Positions 7,715 through 17,400 of a stretch of 48,710 bases of DNA are shown here, piece by piece. This DNA is from CAYJBP01 sp964368605. Lineage in GTDB: Bacteria > Bacillota > Dehalobacteriia > UBA4068. The DNA lies in contig CAYJBP010000003.1 in assembly GCA_964368605.1 (NCBI GenBank), forward strand, positions 1-48,710, given 5' to 3'. Made by a program: the position numbers and the translations under genes. The notes beneath the pieces are model-generated. The model was not told the DNA's origin, searched no databases, and saw nothing but the letters and a program-made list of their open reading frames with translations. Position 1 is the first letter of the stretch. Each line of letters opens with the position of its first letter.

Positions 7715-8374
7715 ATGAATAATAAATCAAAACTACTAATTTTTGATATGGATAATACGCTTATTCATTCCCATATCGATTTTGCCTTGATGAAATCCGA
7801 AAGCTGCCGCCTTTTGCTTGATTTTGGCCTAAAGCCCGATTATAATTTGCCAATTGCCAAAATATTAGCCGATTTTAAGAACAATCGACAATTACCTGCC
7901 GACCTAGAAGCACAAATTTGGCAAATTATTGGCCAAATTGAATTGGCAGGCTTAATTAATGCAACTTTGGAAGGCGATATCATACCCATTTTAAGCACAC
8001 TTAAAGAGCAATGCCATTTGCTGGTTTTAACCAATAATTTAGGCACTGCCGCCCAAACCGCCTTAGACAAGCTGGGCTTAAAGCCTTATTTTGAGCATAT
8101 TTTCGGCCGTGGTCAAGTAAGCGAGCTTAAACCCAGCCCGCAGGGCTTGGCCGAAATTATCCGCCTTTATCCCCAAATTAATAAGGCGCAAATGGCGGTA
8201 ATCGGCGACGCGGCAATCGATTATCAAGCCGCCAAAGGCTGTGGTTTAAAATTTATTGCCTATAATGGCAGCCGTGCCGAAGCTTGGCATGATCTAGGGC
8301 TAAAGCCCGATTTAAAGCTAAACGCCTGGTCGAACGACTGTATTCAATCTATATTAGAATTAATCAAGGAGTAA
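7715..8374 (+). CDS. HAD-superfamily phosphatase (phosphoglycolate phosphatase-like)
   Basis: This 219-residue HAD hydrolase has motif I FDMDNTL (nucleophile Asp11, acid/base Asp13), motif II LTNN, the motif III lysine in ELKPSP, and motif IV IGDAAIDYQAAKGCG. A helical C1 cap lies between motifs I and II, as in Gph and PgmB phosphatases. The substrate is unknown. GAGGT at 7706-7710 supports the ATG. The stop is three bases from the next start, so it forms an operon with the protease gene. Confidence 0.8.
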   Translation: MNNKSKLLIFDMDNTLIHSHIDFALMKSESCRLLLDFGLKPDYNLPIAKILADFKNNRQLPADLEAQIWQIIGQIELAGLINATLEGDIIPILSTLKEQCHLLVLTNNLGTAAQTALDKLGLKPYFEHIFGRGQVSELKPSPQGLAEIIRLYPQINKAQMAVIGDAAIDYQAAKGCGLKFIAYNGSRAEAWHDLGLKPDLKLNAWSNDCIQSILELIKE

Positions 8375-8377
8375 ATA

Positions 8378-9250
8378 ATGGCAAAATATTGGATTAAAGA
8401 ACGCTTTAGCGCCCCCACCGAGCCGGTGATTTTTGATGATGATTTGACGGCCGAGGCTGCTCAATCAGCCGCGGAGGCCGAAGCTCCATTTTGGCAAACT
8501 ATAAGCCCCGACCAGCTAGACGACCTGGAGCTGGCCGAAATTAATGAGCTAAACAAATTAGAAGGCGAATTAACCATTAGCGAAACTAAAATCAAGCTTT
8601 TTTTAGGCGGCGGCCTTTTGGCTTTAATAGCCTTAATTGGCATGCTAAGCTGGAGTTTTGCTCCTTATTGGCAAAATAGCATTCCTGATTACAGCTTTTT
8701 AAATCAAGCCGAAGAGCTGGCCGATAATCAAGTTTTTCAAAAGTGGCAAGCGGCGGTGGTTAGCATCGAGGGGGCAAATGGCAATGGCAGCGGCTTCAAT
8801 ATTGCTGCAAATGGCTTAATCATCACCAATCGCCATGTGGTGGAGGGCAATACGGCAATTAATATCAGCTTTCCCGATGGCACAATTTTTAAGGAATCTA
8901 ACTGGCAGTATATCGGCGATTATGATTTAGCAATCTGTAGCCTAAACAGCCAAGATTTAGCCTATGCCCAACTTGCCTCTAGCAGCGATCTTGATGATCA
9001 GCAATATATTTTTATCGGTAGCCCTCTAGGCTTTGACTGGGTAATTTCCGAAGCAAGCCTGATTGAATATGATGAGCATACCTTGGTTTTTGAAGGCCCG
9101 GTACGCGCAGGATCTTCGGGCAGCCCCCTTTTTAATGGTGAAGGCGAGGTAATTGGGGTGGTATATGGGCATCTATCAAATGACCCCAATACCGGATTAG
9201 CCGTGCCGATTACGGTTTTGCTGGATTATTTAACAGAACAGCCCTTATAA
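8378..9250 (+). CDS. Membrane-anchored trypsin-like serine protease
   Basis: This 290-residue protein has an acidic cytoplasmic N terminus of about 70 residues, one transmembrane helix (about 74-95) and an S1-type protease domain outside the membrane. The triad is His153 (TNRHVV), Asp183 (DYDLAI) and Ser247 (GSSGSP). Unlike HtrA/DegP it has no PDZ domain. It may be a quality-control or signalling protease at the cell surface. The AAGGAG RBS overlaps the end of the HAD gene. No terminator follows; the lysA promoter begins 25 bases after the stop. Confidence 0.8.
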   Translation: MAKYWIKERFSAPTEPVIFDDDLTAEAAQSAAEAEAPFWQTISPDQLDDLELAEINELNKLEGELTISETKIKLFLGGGLLALIALIGMLSWSFAPYWQNSIPDYSFLNQAEELADNQVFQKWQAAVVSIEGANGNGSGFNIAANGLIITNRHVVEGNTAINISFPDGTIFKESNWQYIGDYDLAICSLNSQDLAYAQLASSSDLDDQQYIFIGSPLGFDWVISEASLIEYDEHTLVFEGPVRAGSSGSPLFNGEGEVIGVVYGHLSNDPNTGLAVPITVLLDYLTEQPL

Positions 9251-9274
9251 CAATCGATTATTTAACTCTAACCC

Positions 9275-9303
9275 TTGACGTAATGGCTATAATAAATTAT
9301 AAT
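9275..9303 (+). promoter_or_regulatory. lysA promoter
   Basis: TTGACG (9275-9280), 17 bases and a perfect TATAAT (9298-9303), about 40 bases before the lysA ATG. It probably also drives tmk, holB and perhaps yajC. Confidence 0.75.
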
Positions 9304-9342
9304 ATATCAGTATAAAAAGTTTTACTAAAAGGAGACTTCATA

Positions 9343-10599
9343 ATGAGCTTAACCAAACCCATACCCCTAAGTACCGAAAAATTGCAGGAAATTGCAGCTA
9401 AATATGGCACACCTTGCCATATTTACTTAGAAGAACCTATACGCCAAAATGCTCGCGACCTGGTAAAAGCCTTTAGTTGGGCTCCCGGTTTTAAGGAATA
9501 TTTTGCGGTAAAGGCCTTGCCCAATCCCCATATCCTCAAAATATTAAAAGAAGAGGGTTTTGGTAGCGATTGCAGTTCTTTGCCGGAATTAATATTATCC
9601 GAAAAAGTTGGTATTACCGGCGAAAACATTTGCTTTACCTCCAATGATACCCCGGCTCATGAATATCAAAAGGCCTTAGAATTGGGGGCAATTATCAATT
9701 TAGATGATATTAGCCATATCCCCTATTTGGAAAAAATCGGCAACTTGCCGGAATTAATTTCCTTCCGCTATAATCCGGGCCCCTTACGCTCGGGCGGTAA
9801 TGAGATTATCGGCTATCCCGAGCAGGCTAAATACGGCATGACCGGCAATCAAATCCTCCAAGCTTTAACCGATTGTAAAGCAAAAGGTGTAAAGCGCTTT
9901 GGCCTTCATACCATGATTGTATCCAATGAATTAAATATTGAATACTTGGTAGAAACCGCCCATATGATGTTTGAATTGGCCGTTATGATTTATAAGCGTT
10001 TAGATATTGCCGTGGAATTTATCAATTTAGGTGGGGGTATTGGTATACCCTATCAACCGGGTCAAGCCAGGATTAATTTGGCCGATTTGGGTCAAAAAAT
10101 TAAAGATCAATATCAAAATATTTTGGTGCCGGCAGGCCTTGATCAGGTGCGCCTTAACTTAGAAAGCGGCAGGATGATTACCGGCCCCTATGGCTATTTG
10201 CTAACCCAAGCCATCCATTATAAGGATACTTATAAGCAATATATTGGCGTTGATGCCTGCATGGCCGACTTAATGCGCCCCGCTTTATATGGTTCTTATC
10301 ATCATATTAGCGTAATTGGTAAAGATGATCAAGAGCATAAATATATTTATGATATCACCGGCTCTTTATGCGAAAACAATGATAAATTTGCCATCGATCG
10401 CCCTTTGCCCAAAATCGAGATGGATGATTTGCTTTTAATTCATGATAGCGGTGCGCATGGTTATTCGATGGGCTTTAATTATAATGGTAAATTGCGCTCT
10501 AAGGAATTATTGGTTAAAGGCGACGGCAGCGTGCAGGTAATTCGTCGTGCCGAAACCATCGATGATTATTTTGCAACTTTGGATTTTGATAGCCTTTAA
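9343..10599 (+). CDS. lysA: Diaminopimelate decarboxylase-like fold-III PLP enzyme
   Basis: This 418-residue alanine-racemase-fold decarboxylase probably converts meso-diaminopimelate to lysine. The PLP lysine is Lys57 in EYFAVKALPNP, the glycine loop is NLGGGIGIPY, and the active-site cysteine region GSLCENNDKF stands where textbook LysA has CESGD. The C terminus has HDSGAHGYSMGFNYNGKLRS. The ENND variant marks a distinct subgroup commonly annotated as LysA. A different substrate, such as carboxynorspermidine, cannot be excluded. The RBS AAAGGAG is good. The tmk gene follows after 12 bases. Confidence 0.8.
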   Translation: MSLTKPIPLSTEKLQEIAAKYGTPCHIYLEEPIRQNARDLVKAFSWAPGFKEYFAVKALPNPHILKILKEEGFGSDCSSLPELILSEKVGITGENICFTSNDTPAHEYQKALELGAIINLDDISHIPYLEKIGNLPELISFRYNPGPLRSGGNEIIGYPEQAKYGMTGNQILQALTDCKAKGVKRFGLHTMIVSNELNIEYLVETAHMMFELAVMIYKRLDIAVEFINLGGGIGIPYQPGQARINLADLGQKIKDQYQNILVPAGLDQVRLNLESGRMITGPYGYLLTQAIHYKDTYKQYIGVDACMADLMRPALYGSYHHISVIGKDDQEHKYIYDITGSLCENNDKFAIDRPLPKIEMDDLLLIHDSGAHGYSMGFNYNGKLRSKELLVKGDGSVQVIRRAETIDDYFATLDFDSL

Positions 10600-10611
10600 T
10601 AGCGAGGCAAT

Positions 10612-11232
10612 ATGAGTTTATTTATTACATTTGAGGGAATAGATGGCAGCGGCAAGACTACTATGCTTAACAGGCTTGCCGCTTATTTAAAAAGCCAAAG
10701 TCATGATTGCCTTAGCACTTTAGAGCCGGGCGGCAGTGCTTTGGGCCAAAATTTACGGCAGATTTTGCTAAATGATAGCAAATTAAAGCCTTCTTGCCAT
10801 GCCGAGGCTTTATTATTTGCAGCCGATCGTGCCGTGCATATCGAGCAAATAATTAAGCCTGCTTTAGCCAAAGGGCAAATCGTGCTTTGCGATCGCTTTA
10901 TCGATTCTACCCTAGCCTATCAAGGTGGCGGTCGGGGTTTAGATATGGCTTTTTTAGAGCAGCTTAATAATTTTGCCACAGCTAATCTTAAGCCGGATAT
11001 TACCTTTTATTTTGATTTGCCACTTAATATTGCCCGCCAAAGACAAAATGCGGTTTTAGATAAGATGGAGCAAGAAGCAGCCGCTTTTTTTGACCGTGTT
11101 TTAGCCACTTATCGCCAATTAGCCATGGCCGATTCGCAGCGAATTAAGACTATTGATGCCAGCCAAGACCAAGATCAGGTTTTTGCCGCCTTGCTTGCGC
11201 ATTTAAAGGCTACTGATGGGTGGCCGGCATGA
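10612..11232 (+). CDS. tmk: Thymidylate kinase
   Basis: This 206-residue enzyme phosphorylates dTMP to dTDP. The P-loop FEGIDGSGKTT is at residues 7-17, the DR-x-S motif is in CDRFIDSTLAYQGGGRG, and the lid region follows the RQRQ segment. The length is normal. It overlaps holB by four bases (ATGA), a common tmk-holB arrangement in Bacillota. The RBS is weak (GAGG, four bases from the ATG). Confidence 0.92.
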   Translation: MSLFITFEGIDGSGKTTMLNRLAAYLKSQSHDCLSTLEPGGSALGQNLRQILLNDSKLKPSCHAEALLFAADRAVHIEQIIKPALAKGQIVLCDRFIDSTLAYQGGGRGLDMAFLEQLNNFATANLKPDITFYFDLPLNIARQRQNAVLDKMEQEAAAFFDRVLATYRQLAMADSQRIKTIDASQDQDQVFAALLAHLKATDGWPA

Positions 11233-12062
11233 GCATACAGCCAAATGCTAGCCTCGCCACACCTTTGCTTATGGCTATTGAGCAAAAGCGCCTAACCCAT
11301 GCCTTAATTTTGGCCGGTAAGGACTCTGGGCAGCAAGCCAAGCTTTTGGCTCAGGCCTTGCTATGTACACAGGCAGCAGATAGCGGCCATAGCTGTGGCC
11401 AATGCTTAGGCTGCAAACAGTACCTGGCCAATCAGCATGTGGATTGTCATATTTATCTACCCGATAAAAGTGGCCATAGCATCGAGAGTATGCGGCAATT
11501 GCAAAACGAGGCTTATTTGCAATCCTATACCGGCGGCAATAAGGTATTTATTATTGAAGAGGCCGAATTGCTTTTAAGTGCAGCAGCCAATAGCCTGCTT
11601 AAGCTATTGGAAGAGCCACCGGATGATTGTTATTTTATTTTGGTTTGCACGGCCGAGGATAGTTTATTAAGCACTATTCGTTCGCGCTGCCAATTATTTT
11701 ATTTGGGCTCGGCTCAGGATTTAAGCTTAGACGAACAACTTTTGGCCGAAATTCGCCCCGAGGCCGAGGCTTTTTGGCAAGAGTTGCCCCAAATGCCCTT
11801 ATATCAAGCTTTATTGCAAACAAAAAAGGAAAAAAAAGATAAAGTTTGGTGGCTACATTATTTAAGTATTTTACAGCAATTAACCATGGCTTTTTTGAAG
11901 GGCGAAGGCACTGCTCCTTTCGACCATCAAAGTGCTTTAGCTGCAGGTTTATTATTAGAACAAAGCTTATCTATGCTTAATAAAAATATAAATCAAAAGT
12001 TACTTTTATCGATAATTTTTATTCGTTTTTGGACTTATGCTCATAAAGAAGCGAATAATTAA
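11229..12062 (+). CDS. holB: DNA polymerase III delta-prime subunit
   Basis: This 277-residue AAA+-type clamp-loader subunit has a degenerate Walker A (LAGKDSGQQAK). A zinc module CGQCLGC with a further cysteine follows, then VFIIEEAELL, SLLKLLEEPP and the sensor/arginine-finger segment IRSRCQ. It works with DnaX and HolA to load the beta clamp. The start is set at the ATG at 11229, which overlaps the tmk stop as ATGA. A GTG at 11220 would add three residues. Confidence 0.88.
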   Translation: MSIQPNASLATPLLMAIEQKRLTHALILAGKDSGQQAKLLAQALLCTQAADSGHSCGQCLGCKQYLANQHVDCHIYLPDKSGHSIESMRQLQNEAYLQSYTGGNKVFIIEEAELLLSAAANSLLKLLEEPPDDCYFILVCTAEDSLLSTIRSRCQLFYLGSAQDLSLDEQLLAEIRPEAEAFWQELPQMPLYQALLQTKKEKKDKVWWLHYLSILQQLTMAFLKGEGTAPFDHQSALAAGLLLEQSLSMLNKNINQKLLLSIIFIRFWTYAHKEANN

Positions 12063-12123
12063 AGGATTTTAACAAAAAATAGCGAATTATTCTTGCTAAT
12101 ATAATTTTGAGGTGGTGACACAA

Positions 12124-12438
12124 TTGTTTTTAGTAGCTAGTGCCGGTAATGAATCAATGATGATGATTGGTTATATGGGATTTTTGGTTTTAATCTTTTA
12201 CTTTTTGCTAATTCGTCCTCAACAAAAGCAAAAGAAAAAGCGTAAATCCATGATGGATGCTTTAAGCGTCGGCGATGAAATCTTTACCGCGGGGGGAATT
12301 TTAGGAACCATTACCCGCATTAAAGAGCAAACCATTTGGTTGCGCATATCCGACAAAACCGAGATTGAATTGCTTAAAACTTCAATCGGTGGATTAAAAG
12401 CCAAGGAAGAAGATACAACAGCAACTCCCTCCAACTAA
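12124..12438 (+). CDS. yajC: Sec translocase accessory subunit YajC
   Basis: This small protein has one N-terminal membrane helix (about 13-29) followed by LIRPQQKQKKKRK and a cytoplasmic domain with VGDEIFTAGGILGTI, the YajC hallmark. It associates with SecDF and SecYEG. No ATG fits. GAGGTGG at 12109-12115 is eight bases from a TTG at 12124 (104 residues), the preferred start. GTG codons at 12112 and 12115 sit inside the RBS. secD and secF, often adjacent, are absent here. Confidence 0.85.
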   Translation: MFLVASAGNESMMMIGYMGFLVLIFYFLLIRPQQKQKKKRKSMMDALSVGDEIFTAGGILGTITRIKEQTIWLRISDKTEIELLKTSIGGLKAKEEDTTATPSN

Positions 12439-12441
12439 GTC

Positions 12442-12488
12442 AAAAAAGGCTATCACAATTGTAAAAACATTTGCGATAGCCTTTTTTT
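12442..12488. terminator. Bidirectional terminator (shared family)
   Basis: The stem GGCTATC (12448-12454) with GATAGCC (12475-12481) is extended by A6/T7 runs. It separates convergent yajC and the diguanylate cyclase gene. Confidence 0.75.
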
Positions 12489-12491
12489 CAT

Positions 12492-14411
12492 TTATGCCTC
12501 ATTATGCGCCGAGGCTAAAAAGATCGAGATTAATTTAATTATATACTGCACGGTATTAATTTCTTTTTCGCTCCAGATGCGGTTTTCGGTATTATCATCT
12601 ATGCCAAATACCAGTCTGGTATGCCCCTTGCATTTGGTTTGTGCCAGTAAATAGGAATTAGTAATATCAAAATCCAGTAGCTTCTTTTTGGCTTTATCGG
12701 TGCTTAAATCCAAGGGATTATTAAACATAACACTCTTACCATCCAGCTCGCCAAAGTATTCGCTAATCGCTTCGATAGGAATATCCTGAAAATCATCAAA
12801 ATAAGATCGGCCATGCTCGTCTACCCATTCATAGGTAATACTAAAACTTTTTCCCTCATTAAAGGTTTGAACAATATAGCAGCGATCCACATTTAAATGC
12901 TTGCCGATTAATCTTAAAACCGTATTTAAAGAGCCTTCTACATCATCTGCTTGATACATTAAATCAAATACCAGCGAGGTAATATCGGCATCAAAGTAAG
13001 CATTAACCGGATTATTGGCATTATCTACTTCGGTTAGGTTTTTAGTGCCAAAGTCGGCAATTTGCTCGGAATAAATAGTATAGCGGTCTTTACCGCCCAG
13101 CTTAGAGCTATATAGAGCTTTATCGGCACATTTATAAAGGCTTTCGTAGCTATTGGCATGCTTTGGATACATGGCTACCCCAATGCTGCCCGATATTTTA
13201 TAATCCTTATTCTCGCCGGAATAACTATTGCTAAAGGCCTTGGCAATAGCCTGCGCCTTGCTTTCAATTATTTTTTCGTCGGAAATATTTTTGATAAATA
13301 CCAAAAATTCATCGCCGCCGATACGGCCGATAATATCTGCACCCCTAAAATTAGCATGTAAATTTTTTGCAATTTCGGTTAAAGTGATATCGCCAAAATA
13401 ATGGCCTAAATCATCATTAACGGACTTAAAATCGTCTACATCAATTAAAAACAAAGCATGGGAGGCTGTGGGATAATTAATTAAGGTTTCCTTAACAATA
13501 TCCTCGGTAGTAATTTTATTGAGGCAATTGGTTAGCAAATCGGTTTTTGATAATACCTCCAGCTTTTTTTGCTTATCAATATCATAGGTTTTGCCAATCG
13601 AAAACATTGGCTTACCATCTTTATTATACATTGTTTTGTAGGTAATACGATAATATTTATAAACCCCACTAGGCTGCACAAAACGCACTTCTACCGGATG
13701 TACCTCGCCATTTTTTAGGTTTTGGTCGAATTGCAAAAATGTTTTTAAATCATCCGGGTAAACCATGCCGCTATCCACCACATAGCTGGGAAAAGGCTGA
13801 CGTTCGGCCTTTAAGCCTAAAATTTCCCGCCCTTTGCCAAAAAACTGGATGGTAGCAACATTTACATCATAAATCCAAAACCATTCTTCGGTAAGCTCGG
13901 CCACGGTATTAAAAAGAGCTTTGTAGGTAATGCGGCTATGATAATAATCATCAGCAACCGTGCTTTCGTCGCTGCCGGCTAATTGTGGCCGTAAATCTTG
14001 CATTATGCTTAATAATAGTTGATTACCCTCTGCATCCTTAATATTTAAGCGGTAAATGCTAATATGCAACGGAATTTCTTCATTAGTAATACTTTTATCC
14101 AGCCAGCTAAAATGAACTTCGCCTTTTTCCAAGGCCGCTAATATATATTCGCAAAAAGCCTGCTGCGAATCTTTGCCATTAGGCTGATTGGCAGGTGTAA
14201 GCTGATAAAAGTCATCAAAAAACTGCTGCTTCGAGCTAAGCTTATACAAATTAGCCGTATAAGCATTGCAATACACACTTTCGCATTTTTCGGTTAGCAA
14301 AGTAATACATAGCGGTATATTATCCAGCATTATCATCAATTGCTCTACCGAAAAATTATTACCTTTATTTGCAAATGCAGAATAATCAGGGGCATTATGA
14401 TTAGATTTCAT
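12492..14411 (-). CDS. PAS-PAS-GGDEF-GAF diguanylate cyclase
   Basis: This 639-residue soluble sensor has no membrane segments. There are two PAS-like domains (about 20-135 and 160-280), a GGDEF domain (about 290-450) with an intact RIGGDEF near residue 366, and a C-terminal GAF-like domain (about 480-635). The inhibitory I-site RGAD lies five residues before GGDEF, so the cyclase is probably active and product-inhibited. It lies 50 bases downstream of the GGDEF/EAL gene and is likely co-transcribed with it. The protein at 36886-38808 is a paralogue with the same architecture and near-identical motifs. A GAF domain after the cyclase is unusual. Confidence 0.88.
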   Translation of the reverse strand: MKSNHNAPDYSAFANKGNNFSVEQLMIMLDNIPLCITLLTEKCESVYCNAYTANLYKLSSKQQFFDDFYQLTPANQPNGKDSQQAFCEYILAALEKGEVHFSWLDKSITNEEIPLHISIYRLNIKDAEGNQLLLSIMQDLRPQLAGSDESTVADDYYHSRITYKALFNTVAELTEEWFWIYDVNVATIQFFGKGREILGLKAERQPFPSYVVDSGMVYPDDLKTFLQFDQNLKNGEVHPVEVRFVQPSGVYKYYRITYKTMYNKDGKPMFSIGKTYDIDKQKKLEVLSKTDLLTNCLNKITTEDIVKETLINYPTASHALFLIDVDDFKSVNDDLGHYFGDITLTEIAKNLHANFRGADIIGRIGGDEFLVFIKNISDEKIIESKAQAIAKAFSNSYSGENKDYKISGSIGVAMYPKHANSYESLYKCADKALYSSKLGGKDRYTIYSEQIADFGTKNLTEVDNANNPVNAYFDADITSLVFDLMYQADDVEGSLNTVLRLIGKHLNVDRCYIVQTFNEGKSFSITYEWVDEHGRSYFDDFQDIPIEAISEYFGELDGKSVMFNNPLDLSTDKAKKKLLDFDITNSYLLAQTKCKGHTRLVFGIDDNTENRIWSEKEINTVQYIIKLISIFLASAHNEA

Positions 14412-14460
14412 AAATAAAAGCTCCGATCTTAGTATTTTATCTATTTTTATTAAAATTTAA

Positions 14461-17400
14461 CTATTTTGCAAAATACTTAAGTTCAAAATCTTCAATACTA
14501 ATCGGCCTGCTTAAATAGTAGCCTTGGCCTTTATGACAACTAAGGTTTTTAAGCACCTCGAATTGCTCGGCAGTTTCAATGCCCTCGGCAACCGAAATCA
14601 TGCCCTTTAATTCATTGCAAAGATCCAAGGCAACCTTAGTTAGTATTTTGGATTTTTCGTCGGTATGGACGGTTTTAGTTAACTGCATATCGATTTTGAT
14701 TTCATCAAAATCCGAGCCTTGCAGCGACGTTAAATTGGAATAGCCGGTACCAAAATCGTCTAAAGAAACACAAAAACCGGCATTTTTTAAAGAAGTTATA
14801 ATTTGCGAAAAAACCTGGTCATCGGCATGGCTGATGGTTTCGGTAATTTCGATGATTATTTTAGACTTATTTACCGCGTATTTTTCGCAGATTTGTGATA
14901 ATTTAGCCACAATATTTTTAGCCATAATTGTAGACCTAGAGCAATTTACCGAAACCTGAATCTTATTGGTTATATTTTGCCGCTGCCATTTTTGCAGCAA
15001 TTGGCAAACTGTTTCCAACACATAAAGGTCGATTTGGGCTATCATGCCTTCTTTTTCGTAAAAAGGCACAAAAGAGGCCGGCGACAAAATATTGCCATGG
15101 GCATCAATACGGCGAATTAAAGCCTCTACCCCATCTAATTGATTAGTTTTAAAGCTAATTTGCGGCTGTAAATAAACCACATATTTACCGCTTTTAATTT
15201 CATGGGCCAAGTTTTTGCTTAAAATGGCCGTATAATTTAGGCTATCTCTAATCGTGGTATATTGATCGATATCTTGTATTTCCTCATCGCTGATATTGCT
15301 ATTCCAAGTAAAGCCAATCGAGGCTCCAAGCTCCGGCTCTTTATCGATAGCCTGTTTAAGTTCATTAATTTTGCCTTCAAAAACCATTTCCTCAACATTT
15401 TTTTCGAGCACTACAAATTCATCGCCGCCCACCCTAAAAATATTCTCGCCAAAAATAGCGCTAAGCATATGCGACATTTTTTTAATCATTTCGTCGCCAT
15501 AGCGTGTGCCTTTTTCCTCATTAATTTTGGAAAGCCCGGCTATATCTACATAAGCTACGCCTAAGGATAAAACATTAGCCTCGTCGATTTCCAATAAAGC
15601 ACGGCGATAGCTTTGACGATTTTTTACCTTAGTTAAGGAATCATAATAACTAAGCTGATTTAAGGAATCGATTAATTTATTTTTTTCTAAAAAGTCGGAT
15701 ATAAAGCCGGATAGCGAGCTAAGCAGCCAGTATTTATCGATATTAGCCTGCGGATTATCAACGGCAAATATGCCAATATAATCGCCCTTATTATCCAAAA
15801 TTGCCGCACAAATTATATGCTTGGCCTCACGCAATTTTAACAAAGGCAAAATAAGCTCATTATCTGCAAAATAAGCCTGAACATCATTTAAATAGACTAC
15901 ACTTTTATCTTGCAACATCTCCATAAACGGTTCCATTAAAGAAAGCGGCATATTTTGCAGTTGATGCTTAAAAGAATGCTTATGCTCATCTGTCCACTCA
16001 TGGGTATTATTAACCGAAACCCGATCTTCGCTAATTTGCAAAACCACCCCGCGCGAGGCCTCATAAAAGCGACAAACAATATTCAAAATTTCCTCGATGG
16101 AGGCTACCGGCGTAGCATCGGTATGGAGCATTTTAATACAATCCAAAAGCAGACTTTGTTCTTTAAGCTTATTCTTAACTTCTTGCTCTAGGTTTACTAC
16201 TTTGGTAATATCGGTAGCTACCTGTAATTTTACCAATTTGCCATTTAAATGCACCAGCTTATCTTTAAATAGATAAGTTTTATTAAAACGAGGATTATAA
16301 TAATTCCACTCATAAAATTCATGCTCGGTGGTATACTGATTGGTGCAAAATTCGCAAGGCTCGGTTTTTTGATGCAGCAAAGCATAGCATTTGCTATTAC
16401 GCCAAATGCTTTCATCGGGATTACCATACATGGCCAGTGCCTTTTTATTCATATGGATAATATCATAATTATCGGGATCGACAATATAGATAAAATTATC
16501 GGTATTATCGCCCACAAAGGCCGATATTTTATTATAAGCACTTAGAATTTCAACTTCTTCATGCAAGTGCTTGCCCTGCAAGATAATCGAAAAAACCCTC
16601 GTCATATAGTTTAGGGTATTCATTTCGATATCGGTCCATACCCGATTTTTTTCGCAATCTTCGATGCCGATAAAAAAGGTTACTGCATCATCACTTTTAA
16701 CCTGGCTATGGACAAAGGATTTGGTTTTATAGCTGCTGATAATATCCAAAACCCGTTTTTCAAGCGTACATTTGCTGATATCGGGGCAAGAATATACACC
16801 ATTAGGAGAGCAACTTTCCAGCAAATCATCGATATAGCTGGCCGGAAAAGCAACTTCTTTATGGGGATGCGGCTCAATACCATCCCTGCACCATTCGTAG
16901 GTAAAGCTATAGGTTTGGCCATTATCAAAAGATTCGCCGATTAAGCAGCGGCAGGCATTATAACTTTGGCCTAAATAGCGCAAGGCATCACTAATAGCCA
17001 TATGATCGCTATTGCGCTCATACAGAATATTAAAAATAGAGGCTGTAATGGCATAATCCATATTTAAGCCGGATATTTTGCCGGCCTTGGCAGCCCTAGA
17101 TAAAAGAGCATCATCATCTTCCTGGTCATCATATAATAACCAGGCTTGGTTGATTAGCTTAGCCTTAAACAGAGCCTTATCGGCGCATTGCCAATAATGT
17201 ATATATGGTAATTGGCTATCTGTACAAAGCACCACCCCGGCCTTAATCTCGATACTAACTTGGCTCTGTGGCAGCGTATATGGGCTATTAATCTGGCTAA
17301 TAAAATCATTAACCTTAGAAATTAATAGCTCTTTAGATTTATAGTTGGCAATATAAATTGCAAATTCATCGCCGCCGATACGGCCAATAATATCTTTTTC

